Positions 7,705-16,116 of a stretch of DNA of 64,000 nucleotides are shown here, one piece after another. Position 1 is the first letter of the stretch; each line of letters begins with the position of its first letter. The translations under genes and the position numbers were made by a program. The stretch comes from Streptomyces mayonensis. GTDB taxonomy: Bacteria > Actinomycetota > Actinomycetes > Streptomycetales > Streptomycetaceae. The notes under the pieces were generated by a model. It was given only the letters and a program-made list of their open reading frames with translations, had not been told where the DNA came from and did not search any database. The stretch is taken from positions 31,022 through 95,021 of the forward strand of contig NZ_JACBYP010000018.1 of NCBI RefSeq assembly GCF_018982965.1, given 5' to 3'.

Positions 7705-10700
7705 GTGTCTCTTCACTCTGCACTCCGTGCGAACCATCCGGAGGCGGTCCACCGCACGCGCCAACTTATCGAATACATGCGCGAATTTGTTCGCGGGTCA
7801 TACAAGCCGGTGCGGGACTGGCAGAAATACCCGGAGGTCCTCTGGCTTTCCGACATTCCGGACGACAGGCTCCGGCGGAACCCGGATGGCGACCGGACGC
7901 TGCTTAAGGTGGCGCACCGCCCGTCCCGCCCGGCTCCTGTCCTGCCCGAGGCGCTGGTGGGATGGGTCGATCCCGAAGCCGCCGCCACCGCATCGCCCGA
8001 AGTGCCACCGCTGGCCGAATCGGGACCGGGGCAGGGTTGGCAAGAGGACGAAAACGGAGACCTGTTCGAAGTTTCCGAGATTCGCCGGGAGGAAGCGCAC
8101 GACGTGCTGCGCGCCTACACACGGTGGCTCGACGCGTGGCGCAAGTGGTCGGAGAAAGAGCGCATCGACCGTCCTTATAGGGAACTCCATCAGCAGCTGT
8201 ACCGAATGGCGACCAGGATTCAGCAGGACGGCGAGGAATACGAGGCGGTACTGGGCGCCGGATTGCTGACCGTTGGAGCCGCACGTCCGTCGGCACGCAT
8301 CGCCCGGCACATTTTGACGGCGCCGCTGATACTCACCGTGAATCCCACGAACATGTCCATCACCGTCGCCCTCGCCCCCGGCGACCCGGCGCGGATGGAG
8401 GACAGCGAGTTTCTCGACGCGGACGCGGGCTACAGCACCCGTCTGCTGAGCCCGCTGCGGGACCGTATCGATACAGAAGGATTCCATCCGCTGTCCCGTG
8501 ACTCCCAGGACGTGCTCGGCGACTGGTCGGAGAGGGCGTTCGGCACCGATCGCGCGGTGGCGTTCCACCGTGGCTGGGGCCGCCCATCCGCAGACCTCGC
8601 GCTGCCGGTGCCCACACTTGGGTTCGCGCCGGCGATCATTCTCCGCCAGAGGGGCCAGGGTGCCCTCGTAAACTTCTACGACGGCATCGCGAACCGCCTC
8701 GCTCAGCCCGGTGCCATGGCTCCGCTGGGCTTGGCTCAGCTGCTGTACCAGCTGGAAGCGGAGGACCGCAGGGTGTGGGGTACGGCGGCGGGGAGCCGTG
8801 ACGTGCCGCCCGCCCTTGGCCCTGACCCGCTGTTCCCGCTGCTGTCGAACGAAGCCCAGCGGGAGGTGCTGAGGCGCCTACAGACCGATACCGGCGTCGT
8901 GGTTCAGGGACCGCCAGGCACGGGAAAGACCCACACCATCGCCAACCTCGTGTGCGCCTTGCTGGCGGACGGCAAGCGGGTGCTCGTGACGAGTGAGAAG
9001 GGCCAGGCTCTGAAGGTCCTGCGGCAGCAACTGCCGCCCGAGCTTCGCAACCTGTGCGTCCTCCAGGGCGACCGGCGCCAGGACGGCAGCGACGACCTGG
9101 AACAGTCCGTGCGCGCGCTTTCCCAGCTCAGTGCCACCCAGTCGACGGAGCGTCTCGAGGTAAGGATCAAGAGCCATGAGGCGCTGCGCTCGGAACTGTC
9201 GGACACCCGCGCGCGGCTTCGTGACGAACTGCGCGCCATACGTGAGGCGGAGTGGTACGAACACCTCGACGTGGCACCCGGATACAAGGGGCGGCTCGCG
9301 GAGATTGTGGAGACGGTCGCTGCTGGTGCACCGAAGTACGACTGGATGCCCGCTCTGCCCGCCTCGGCACCGCGCGAACCGTCACTGACCCAGGACGAGG
9401 CCCAGCGCCTGCTGGGCCTGGTGTCCCGGCACGGGGCTGGCGTGCTGGACGAGTATGCCGCCCGCTGCCCGGACCCCGCGGATTTCATCGCACCCGTGCT
9501 GTTCGAAGAAGCGGTCAACGCCCTGGACGCCGCTGTACGTGCCTGTGCTGCGTCGGCGTCCGACACACTTGCCCTCGAACTCGCAGACCGCGGGGATGAG
9601 CTGATCGCGACACTGGTCGGTCTGCTGGACGCAGCGGAACACGCGCTGCAGAGCGAGGGACTGCCGGGTGACCCTGCCGCCTGGCCGCCCGAGGAGTGGA
9701 CCACGCGCGCCTTGCAGGACGGAATGGCAGGCCGGCGGCAGCAGCTGTGGGAGGGAGTGCGGCAGGCGTCCGCCCGTGCCGAGGACGTGCAAAGCGTGCT
9801 TCAGCACATGCTCTTCACCGTGCTCGACGTACCCGACGTGGCGCTTGCCGAGGAATCACGTCTCATCGCCGCCGGGAAGGATCTCGAACGGTACTTGCGT
9901 GCAGGCGGCAAGCTGCGCAAGTTCGCCCCGAGGCCAGTCCAGAAGGAGGCCCAAGTCCTTCTGCGGGACTGCCGGGTGGATGGGAGGCTGCCCAGCACAC
10001 CGGACGAGATCTCCGCGTTGGTGGCTCATCTGGCGGCACGCCAGTGCGTTCGGCAGCTGAACGAGCGCTGGAAGAGCGTCGACGCGCCCGAGGCCGAAGG
10101 CTCCACGCAGGTGGCTTTGTCGGAGCTGCTGGACCGGGTGCCGACGCTCCGCGCGGTGGACGGGTTCACCCAATCCGTGCGTAAGCTGCACGAAGTCCTA
10201 CCTAAGGCCCGGATCAAGGCCACGGTGCGGACGGCGCAACAGTGGGACGACGTGCGTACGTCGGCGAACGGTGCGGAACGGCTGCTCCGTGCCCGTGAGG
10301 CGGAGGAGAGGCTGCGGTCCATCTCCGAGCAGCTGCCGCGACCCGATGCCCGCGGAGTGGCCGAACTGGCAGAGGTACACCGGGCCGTCACCGACCGTGA
10401 TCCACAGGCGTACACGTCCGCGATCGATTCGCTGACCGAGGCATTCCACCGTGAGGCTGATCGCCGGGAGGCCCGCAAACTCCTGGACCGCCTGTCCGAG
10501 GACCACCCCGAACTGGCACGGCGCTTCGCCGAGTCCCCGACCGAGGCGGCGTGGGAGACCCGCCTTGTAGACCTGGATGGGGCCTGGGCATGGCGGCGAG
10601 CGCGTACCTTCCAGGACACGATGCTGACACCTGGCAGGGAAGCCAAGCTAGAAGGCGAATTGGAGGCAATCGAAACGCAGTTGAGGAGAACGGTGACTCA

Positions 10701-12279
10701 ACTAGCGGCCGACCGAGCGCTGTATCACTGCCTGGACCGGATGACGGCCGGACAGAAACAGGCGCTGAGTGCCTACGCGTCGGCCACGGCGAACGCAGGC
10801 AAGGGAATGACGGCACTCGGCAAGCGGCACCTGAAGGCCGCCCGTTCCGCGATGCGTGACGCGCGTGCCGCGGTCCCGGCATGGGTCATGCCGATCAAAC
10901 AGGTGGCCGAAATGATCGATCCCGAGCCGGACGCCTTCGACGTCGTCATTGTGGATGAGGCGAGCCAGGTCGGTCTGGACGGTCTGATGCTGCTGTGGCT
11001 CGCTCCGAGGATCATCGTCGTGGGTGACGACAAGCAGTGTGTCCCGTTTTACACAGGCGGCAAGCACGAGCGGCTCAACGAACTCCTCGACTCACTCCTG
11101 CCCCATCTCACCGACTGGCAGCGGGACGGACTCAGCCCCAAGTCCAACCTCTACGACCTGCTGTCTGCGCGCTTCAGCGAGACGATCAGGCTCACCGAGC
11201 ACTTCCGGTGCATGCCGGAGATCATCAAGTGGTCCTCCGCCCAGTTCTATCCCGACAACGAACTCGTGCCGCTGCGGCAGTACGGAGCGGACCGACTGCG
11301 GCCCCTCGAAGTCGTTCACGTGCATGAAGGTCACTGTGAGGGACGGCGAGAGACCCTGGTCAACAAGCCCGAGGCCGAACGCATCGTCGCCAAGTTGCAG
11401 GAACTCGCGGAGGACGAAGCATATGCGAAACGGAGTTTCGGGGTCATCGTGCTCCGTTCCGGACACCAGACAAGGCTCTTGGAGAGTCTCATCGACACGC
11501 AGATCGACTCCACGATCCAGGAGCGGCACAACATACGTGTCGGCACGGCCGAACAGTTCCAGGGGGACGAACGGGACGTCATCCTGCTCTCGCTGGTCGT
11601 CGACGCCGACAACACCCGGGCCCTGACCGGCCAGGGCGACGGAAGACGGTTCAACGTGGCTGCCAGCCGGGCCCGCGACCAGATGTGGCTGTTCACCTCC
11701 GTCACAGCGGACCAGCTGCGCAGTAGGGACCTGCGCCACTCCCTGCTCACCTATATGCAGGCGCCGCCGGAACTTCAGGGCACCTCTCCCGGCCTTTCCG
11801 CCGTTTCACCCGATGAGCAGTGCGAGCCGTTCGACTCGCTCTTCGAGCAGCGGGTCTTCCGCAGGATCAAGGAACGTGGCTACCACGTCGTCCCTCAGTG
11901 GAAAGTCAGCGGCAAACGCATCGATCTCGTCGTCGTTGGAGAGACGGGCCGCCTCGCCGTGGAGTGTGACGGCAGCCCGTATCACTCCACCCCTGACCAG
12001 ATCCGTGACGACTACGAGCGGGAGCGGGAACTGCGCCGGGCAGGCTGGCAGTTCTGGCGTATACGCAGCAGCGAGTTCGCCCTGTCTCCCGAGGATTCGC
12101 TGACCCCGTTGTGGAAGCGCCTTGACGCTCTGGGGATCCGGCCCGGAGTTACCGAGGAGGCCCAGGGCGACTCGGGGAGCATTTGGGCCCCGATCGAGAT
12201 GGACGACGCCGACCTCACCACCTATGAACTCGACGCCATGCTCGATGAGGATGCGTCCGTCTCTCTCGAAGGGGCCTGA
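7705..12279 (+). CDS. Large SF1 (DNA2/UPF1-like) helicase fused to a Vsr/DUF559-like nuclease domain
   Basis: 1524 aa. Helicase motifs in order: Walker A GPPGTGKTHT (402-411), motif Ia VTSEKGQAL, DEAS motif II (about 1084-1087), HFRCMPEIIKW (about 1166), EQFQGDERD (about 1283) and VAASRARDQM (about 1318). The DEAS box and HFR..P segment place it with DNA2/NAM7/UPF1-like SF1 proteins. About 680 residues separate motifs I and II, far more than in ordinary members, including predicted coiled coil. The last ~140 residues form an MTES_1575/DUF559-type endonuclease-like domain: RIDLVVVG (Asp 1407), then VECDGSPYHS (Glu 1420, Asp 1422). GTG 7705 follows GGGGGGAT. One base separates its stop from the next gene. 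Proteins of this build occur in bacterial defence loci. Confidence 0.85.
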   Translation: MSLHSALRANHPEAVHRTRQLIEYMREFVRGSYKPVRDWQKYPEVLWLSDIPDDRLRRNPDGDRTLLKVAHRPSRPAPVLPEALVGWVDPEAAATASPEVPPLAESGPGQGWQEDENGDLFEVSEIRREEAHDVLRAYTRWLDAWRKWSEKERIDRPYRELHQQLYRMATRIQQDGEEYEAVLGAGLLTVGAARPSARIARHILTAPLILTVNPTNMSITVALAPGDPARMEDSEFLDADAGYSTRLLSPLRDRIDTEGFHPLSRDSQDVLGDWSERAFGTDRAVAFHRGWGRPSADLALPVPTLGFAPAIILRQRGQGALVNFYDGIANRLAQPGAMAPLGLAQLLYQLEAEDRRVWGTAAGSRDVPPALGPDPLFPLLSNEAQREVLRRLQTDTGVVVQGPPGTGKTHTIANLVCALLADGKRVLVTSEKGQALKVLRQQLPPELRNLCVLQGDRRQDGSDDLEQSVRALSQLSATQSTERLEVRIKSHEALRSELSDTRARLRDELRAIREAEWYEHLDVAPGYKGRLAEIVETVAAGAPKYDWMPALPASAPREPSLTQDEAQRLLGLVSRHGAGVLDEYAARCPDPADFIAPVLFEEAVNALDAAVRACAASASDTLALELADRGDELIATLVGLLDAAEHALQSEGLPGDPAAWPPEEWTTRALQDGMAGRRQQLWEGVRQASARAEDVQSVLQHMLFTVLDVPDVALAEESRLIAAGKDLERYLRAGGKLRKFAPRPVQKEAQVLLRDCRVDGRLPSTPDEISALVAHLAARQCVRQLNERWKSVDAPEAEGSTQVALSELLDRVPTLRAVDGFTQSVRKLHEVLPKARIKATVRTAQQWDDVRTSANGAERLLRAREAEERLRSISEQLPRPDARGVAELAEVHRAVTDRDPQAYTSAIDSLTEAFHREADRREARKLLDRLSEDHPELARRFAESPTEAAWETRLVDLDGAWAWRRARTFQDTMLTPGREAKLEGELEAIETQLRRTVTQLAADRALYHCLDRMTAGQKQALSAYASATANAGKGMTALGKRHLKAARSAMRDARAAVPAWVMPIKQVAEMIDPEPDAFDVVIVDEASQVGLDGLMLLWLAPRIIVVGDDKQCVPFYTGGKHERLNELLDSLLPHLTDWQRDGLSPKSNLYDLLSARFSETIRLTEHFRCMPEIIKWSSAQFYPDNELVPLRQYGADRLRPLEVVHVHEGHCEGRRETLVNKPEAERIVAKLQELAEDEAYAKRSFGVIVLRSGHQTRLLESLIDTQIDSTIQERHNIRVGTAEQFQGDERDVILLSLVVDADNTRALTGQGDGRRFNVAASRARDQMWLFTSVTADQLRSRDLRHSLLTYMQAPPELQGTSPGLSAVSPDEQCEPFDSLFEQRVFRRIKERGYHVVPQWKVSGKRIDLVVVGETGRLAVECDGSPYHSTPDQIRDDYERERELRRAGWQFWRIRSSEFALSPEDSLTPLWKRLDALGIRPGVTEEAQGDSGSIWAPIEMDDADLTTYELDAMLDEDASVSLEGA

Positions 12280-12280
12280 T

Positions 12281-13234
12281 GTGAACGAGATCTTCGATGA
12301 CAGCACGCTGACGGAGATTGCCCACCTGATCTGCGGGGACGAGACGCCACTGCTTTACCGGAAGGGGTACGAGATAGCCGCCTTCTTCCAGCGTGCGGGC
12401 TGGGACGACGTTCCAGAGTACGACGGCACACCAAGATACAAGTGGGCTAGGGAACTCCTCAAGGAGCGTCAGGAGGACGGAACAGACGATGCTGAACGCG
12501 CAATTCTGCGTTTGGCGAATCGCCTTGAGTACTACAACCAGCAACAGGAGTACCGCGCCACGCTGAAGCGCCTCAACGAGATTCTGGTGCTTGACGGTCG
12601 CCGGATCGAGGAGGAAAGAGGCCAGCCGGTCCTCATCCCCTGCCAAGCCGGTTTTGAGCACGAGGAGCGGCAGCTACGGCGGGTCGAGCTGAAGGTCTCC
12701 ATCAGCGAGGTGGTGAACGATCCGGAACTGGCTGCCACTGTGCAACTCCGGCTGGACGAGGCGCGCATCTGTTACGAGCACGGCGCCTATACGTCGGCGG
12801 TCATCATGCTCGGGAGCCTCCTGGAGGGAGTGCTCGCGCATGCCGCACAGACGCGCACCACAGGCGTACGCATGCCGAAGCCGATGCGGAACATGGGATT
12901 GAAAGACTTCCTGGATTTTGCGTACGAGAGTAAGTGGATCGAGCACGATGCCAAACTGGCCTCGGAGCTCATCCGGCAGTGCAGGAATCTCGTTCATCCC
13001 TTGGCGGAGAAACAGACCGGACACAGCCCGAATCGTGACACGCTCGACATGTGCTGGCCGGTGGTGAATGCCACGTTGAATGATCTCGCGGCGACGGCGC
13101 CCGTCGCTCCGCCTTCTACGGGTGCACCCACAGATCGAGGTCGTGGCCGCAACCCCAATACTTCAGCACAACGCCCAACGCCGGCAACCGTCGCTCGTCG
13201 CCGTCCGGACGATGGGACAAGGGCGGGCGCATGA
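12281..13234 (+). CDS. AbiJ/HEPN-like protein, candidate abortive-infection effector
   Basis: 317 aa. The N-terminal ~110 residues (LTEIAHLICGDETPLLYRKG, FFQRAGWDDVP, RYKWARELL) resemble the helical AbiJ N-terminal domain type. The middle is a HEPN/DUF4145-like helical bundle: LDEARICYEHGAYTSAVIML and then IRQCRNLVHP, where Arg 232/235 and His 239 form an Rx4-6H-type motif seen in HEPN ribonucleases. A basic, disordered tail ends the protein. GTG 12281 is one base after the helicase stop with GAAGGGG upstream, so the two are co-translated. The link suggests helicase-nuclease sensing coupled to an RNase or growth-arrest arm. Domain assignment is from motif reading only. Confidence 0.6.
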   Translation: MNEIFDDSTLTEIAHLICGDETPLLYRKGYEIAAFFQRAGWDDVPEYDGTPRYKWARELLKERQEDGTDDAERAILRLANRLEYYNQQQEYRATLKRLNEILVLDGRRIEEERGQPVLIPCQAGFEHEERQLRRVELKVSISEVVNDPELAATVQLRLDEARICYEHGAYTSAVIMLGSLLEGVLAHAAQTRTTGVRMPKPMRNMGLKDFLDFAYESKWIEHDAKLASELIRQCRNLVHPLAEKQTGHSPNRDTLDMCWPVVNATLNDLAATAPVAPPSTGAPTDRGRGRNPNTSAQRPTPATVARRRPDDGTRAGA

Positions 13235-13561
13235 CCGAAGGTCCCGAACCCCAGGACCCGCGGGTGGAATCGTCCGCGGCCGCGACGCGGACACAGCGGT
13301 ATGGGCTGCCATATATGCGTCGCGGCTCGGCGACTTCACAATGAGCCGCGAACGCCGCGAACGTCTTGCAGCCCTGGGCGCAGATCCCGCTGTTGACGAG
13401 GGCTTCCATGCCCCATGATGCGTGGTCTCCGAGTCGATGAGGCCCGGTGGCCGGTGATATTGCTGTCGGGCCCCAGTCGCTCAACCTGCCGCAGGTATGG
13501 CGGTGGTGTTGGGCTGATCCGGGGCGCACGGCGACTTTTCAGGTCGGGGATTTTACCTGGC
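13235..13561. other. Gene-free stretch after the helicase/HEPN genes
   Basis: A frame ending near 13418 contains VWAAIYASRLGDFTMSRE and RRERLAALGADPAV, which could be the remains of a small gene, but it has no start or ribosome binding site. Nothing else is supported. Confidence 0.4.
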
Positions 13562-14740
13562 TCAGCCCGGGGGCAGTATGCGCAGTGCTACGACTGTGCC
13601 GTCGTCACCGAAGGAGACGGGACCCCACTCCGGGGCCGTGGTGTCGGTCGGGTAGGTGAGGCGCTTCCTGTACACCAGCTGCCTGTACGCCTCGACCTCG
13701 CCGTCCACCAGGAGCTGGTACAACTCCTGATCCATACCGGAGAACGCCTCCACCCGTATTCCTCCGAGTCGGAAAACCTGATCCGTTCCTACGAATCGCG
13801 TAGGGCCGATCTTGTGCCATGCGTCTCGGACGCTCGAAGAGCCGGCGAAGGTGCGCTGCTCGTAGTGCTTGCGTCCTTGTTCGTCGGTCAAGTACTGAGC
13901 TACCTCCTCGCTTGCGCCGGACAATGCGAGCTGACCGGCAGCCGCTGTTCGCGCCAGTAACTGACCGAACCAGCCGAGGTCTTTGCGCGGGATGAGGAAC
14001 CCGTCCTGTACTCGTTCCTTGCGGCCGTCATGAGCGGGCACCGTGACGGCTCCGGCGTAGGGAGGGTTTCGCTTCGACAACGTCGCGTCTGCGCACCCAC
14101 GCCCCGTGGGCGGCCTGGCGGGCAGCAGCCCGTTTCCCGGTGCCTGTAAGACATTGACCGTGACGCCCTCCTTTGCCAGCAGTTCCGTGGACATCAGGAG
14201 GCAGGGCGTGGTGTTCCACTCGGCGAGGTGGAACTGCTCGGCGCGCTCGGTGGCCCTCGCGAGTTGTTTGAACGCGGAGCGATCAGACTTGCTGGTGCGC
14301 TTAGTGGCGACTTGATGATTGCCGTTGACGGTCACGACGAATATCCGAGAGGCCTCTCCGGGCTGCCAGGCTTCGATGAAGAAGTCGGGACGTGGTCGAG
14401 CGCCCAAGGTCGGGCGTGGACCGGAACGCGCGAATCCCGCCAGCAGTACGACCTCGGCGTCCAGGACCGAGATCAGGCGGTCCGGGAAACGGTTCCGCAC
14501 AGTTCGTTCCGCGACGGCCAGCCCCAGCGCTCTGCCCAGTTCCCGCGCCTGCATACCTCTATAGGAGAGTTCCGGGATCTGCCCCTCCTCGGTGAGCGCG
14601 AGGTAGCCACTGGCTCCAGCGGCAAGTGCCTGGCAGTACTTCAGAGCCTGCCAGTGTTCGGCCAGGCCCCGCCCCCGTCCTTGGCGAGCCAGGGTGGTGG
14701 CACGAGCGAAGACACCGAGCAAGTCCCACGGCGTGATCAC
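13562..14740 (-). CDS. Unknown protein with a possible nuclease-like core
   Basis: 392 aa, convergent with the HEPN-like gene. I cannot assign a family. The centre reads ARPRPDFFIEAWQPGEAS and then RIFVVTVNGNHQ, with Lys-rich KRTSKSDRSAFKQLARATER after it. The PD followed by a beta-strand with V-x-V-N recalls a degenerate PD-(D/E)XK layout, but the acidic second half is missing, so this is only a suggestion. The C-terminal third (DAWHKIGPTRFVGTDQVFRL, WGPVSFGDDGTVVALRIL) looks like a separate beta-rich domain. It starts at GTG 14740 without an obvious ribosome binding site. Its position beside the helicase group makes it possible defence cargo. Confidence 0.6.
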   Translation of the reverse strand: MITPWDLLGVFARATTLARQGRGRGLAEHWQALKYCQALAAGASGYLALTEEGQIPELSYRGMQARELGRALGLAVAERTVRNRFPDRLISVLDAEVVLLAGFARSGPRPTLGARPRPDFFIEAWQPGEASRIFVVTVNGNHQVATKRTSKSDRSAFKQLARATERAEQFHLAEWNTTPCLLMSTELLAKEGVTVNVLQAPGNGLLPARPPTGRGCADATLSKRNPPYAGAVTVPAHDGRKERVQDGFLIPRKDLGWFGQLLARTAAAGQLALSGASEEVAQYLTDEQGRKHYEQRTFAGSSSVRDAWHKIGPTRFVGTDQVFRLGGIRVEAFSGMDQELYQLLVDGEVEAYRQLVYRKRLTYPTDTTAPEWGPVSFGDDGTVVALRILPPG

Positions 14741-14845
14741 GAGGTCTTGGCGCGAAGTCGGCGATCCGGACGGCTCTGGAGAGGGCCGGCCATCGGCTTC
14801 GAGGCTCCCGTCGCGGTAGGGGCGTTTCCACGCCGCCGATACGCC

Positions 14846-14876
14846 GTCTCCCCGCCGTCCGGGCGGCGGAGAAGCG
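14846..14876. promoter_or_regulatory. GC-rich hairpin between divergent genes
   Basis: TCTCCCCGCCG and CGGCGGAGA form a stem of about 9 bp in the 219-bp gap between divergent genes at 14740 (minus) and 14960 (plus). As a shared upstream region it is more likely an operator or message-leader structure than a terminator. Confidence 0.3.
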
Positions 14877-14959
14877 TCGGGGGGACGGCGTGGAGACGCG
14901 CTGCGGACAAGCGGACCCTGTGGGGCACGCCCATTCGTACGACCGGAAGAGCGACCGCG

Positions 14960-15403
14960 ATGCTGAACGACTCAAGCCCGGCAGTGCACAGTCCGCACAT
15001 GCACTGGATGCCTCTGACCGGTCGGTGCGAGCCGCTCTCCCTGGCCCGTGACCGGGTTCGTACCGTCCTGGCCGGCGTCGTCCTCAGCGTGGACGACGCT
15101 GTGCTGGTCGTATCCGAGCTGGTGGGCAACGCAGTGCGACACACGACTGCCGGCCCTGACCGTCTGACCATCGAGATCGACGGGGATCAGGTCGTCGTCG
15201 CGGTCCACGACCCGGAGCCTGACGACGGTCGGGTGCACCTGTCGGAGACGGCTGCGGATCCGCTTGCCGAGTCCGGCCGTGGACTGTGGCTGGTGCAGAC
15301 GCTGGCACGTCGGTGGTATGTGGAGACCACTGCCGTCGGCAAGGCGGTCGTTGCCGTCCTGCCGCGCGGGAAAGCAGCGATCAGCCGAGCGGCAGGCTCT
15401 TGA
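14960..15403 (+). CDS. HATPase_c (RsbW-like) ATP-binding regulator
   Basis: 147 aa. The GHKL ATPase N box is VVSELVGNAVRHT (Asn in the Mg-ATP position), the DxGxG-equivalent is weak (AVHDPEPDDG), and the G2 box is SGRGLWLVQTLARRW. No histidine kinase dimerisation domain is present, so this is a stand-alone ATP-binding protein of the anti-sigma-factor type abundant in Streptomyces. ATG 14960 is preceded by GGAAGAG. Its 3' end overlaps the 3' end of the opposing 2H phosphoesterase gene by 23 bp. The partner sigma or anti-anti-sigma factor cannot be read. Confidence 0.8.
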   Translation: MLNDSSPAVHSPHMHWMPLTGRCEPLSLARDRVRTVLAGVVLSVDDAVLVVSELVGNAVRHTTAGPDRLTIEIDGDQVVVAVHDPEPDDGRVHLSETAADPLAESGRGLWLVQTLARRWYVETTAVGKAVVAVLPRGKAAISRAAGS

Positions 15404-16097
15404 CGACGTTCCACCGGTAGGTGCGTTCCTCGCGTCGCAGCTCCACCAACTGCACTTCCTGGACGTGCAGATCGACTGGTGCAAGGCCGCGGAGGGGGGT
15501 GACGGCCTCGATGACCGGGGCAGCGGGGCGTGGCCGGTTGTTGTAGGCCAGGCTCAGGTGGGGGCGGAACAGCGCGGTCGGCTTCCGGGGAGTCAGCTCC
15601 AGGGAAGCCATGGACTTGCTGAGGGCCGCGTGCAGCGCCAGTATCGGGCCCCAGGGCGCGACCGTCAGGCGTACGGCTCCCCGAGAACCCGCGAGCGGGA
15701 CCGCCCGCAGGCTGAAGGCCGCCGGGAGAAGCGGTGCCGCTGCGCTGATGACGTCATCGAGACGGCTCAGCGGCAGCGCTGCGGCGGCACCGACGCGTGT
15801 GAGCGTGATGTGCAACCCGTCGTCGGGGACCGGATCCAGGCCAAGCGGCGCGAGGTGCTGCTGACAGCGAAGAGCGAGGTCGGCCAGCGCTGGGCTGTCC
15901 GGGAAGGTGAGCATCCAGTAGTACGCCCGGGTCTGTGCCGTCCAGCCGGGCCGGTCCCAGTGATCGACCATGGTCTCCACGGCGTCGAAGACGCCCTGGT
16001 CGTGCGCCGCAATCACCGCCGGGTCACTCAGGTCGGCCGGCGGGTGGGCAGGGAAGGCTGCGGGATCGGCGCTGAGCTGGACGTGCGGCCAAGACAC
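15381..16097 (-). CDS. 2H phosphoesterase (LigT / 2'-5' RNA ligase-like)
   Basis: 238 aa. Two HxTx-type motifs, HITLTRV and HLSLAYN, lie about 95 residues apart and define the active site of the 2H phosphoesterase superfamily, whose members cleave or join 2'-5' or cyclic phosphodiesters in RNA or nucleotides. GTG 16097 gives MSWPHVQLS and is preceded by GGAGGAG 8 nt upstream, inside the end of the upstream gene. It lies 19 bp downstream of a TPR-type regulator gene, so the pair is one operon. The substrate could be RNA ends or a cyclic nucleotide signal. Confidence 0.8.
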   Translation of the reverse strand: MSWPHVQLSADPAAFPAHPPADLSDPAVIAAHDQGVFDAVETMVDHWDRPGWTAQTRAYYWMLTFPDSPALADLALRCQQHLAPLGLDPVPDDGLHITLTRVGAAAALPLSRLDDVISAAAPLLPAAFSLRAVPLAGSRGAVRLTVAPWGPILALHAALSKSMASLELTPRKPTALFRPHLSLAYNNRPRPAAPVIEAVTPLRGLAPVDLHVQEVQLVELRREERTYRWNVVKSLPLG

Positions 16098-16116
16098 CCG
16101 GCGAACTCCTCCGTGA

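Noticed and set aside
13080..13418. Frame ending SRERRERLAALGADPAV as a helicase-associated domain gene
   Set aside because: No start codon with a ribosome binding site, and most of it overlaps the AbiJ/HEPN-like gene in another frame.
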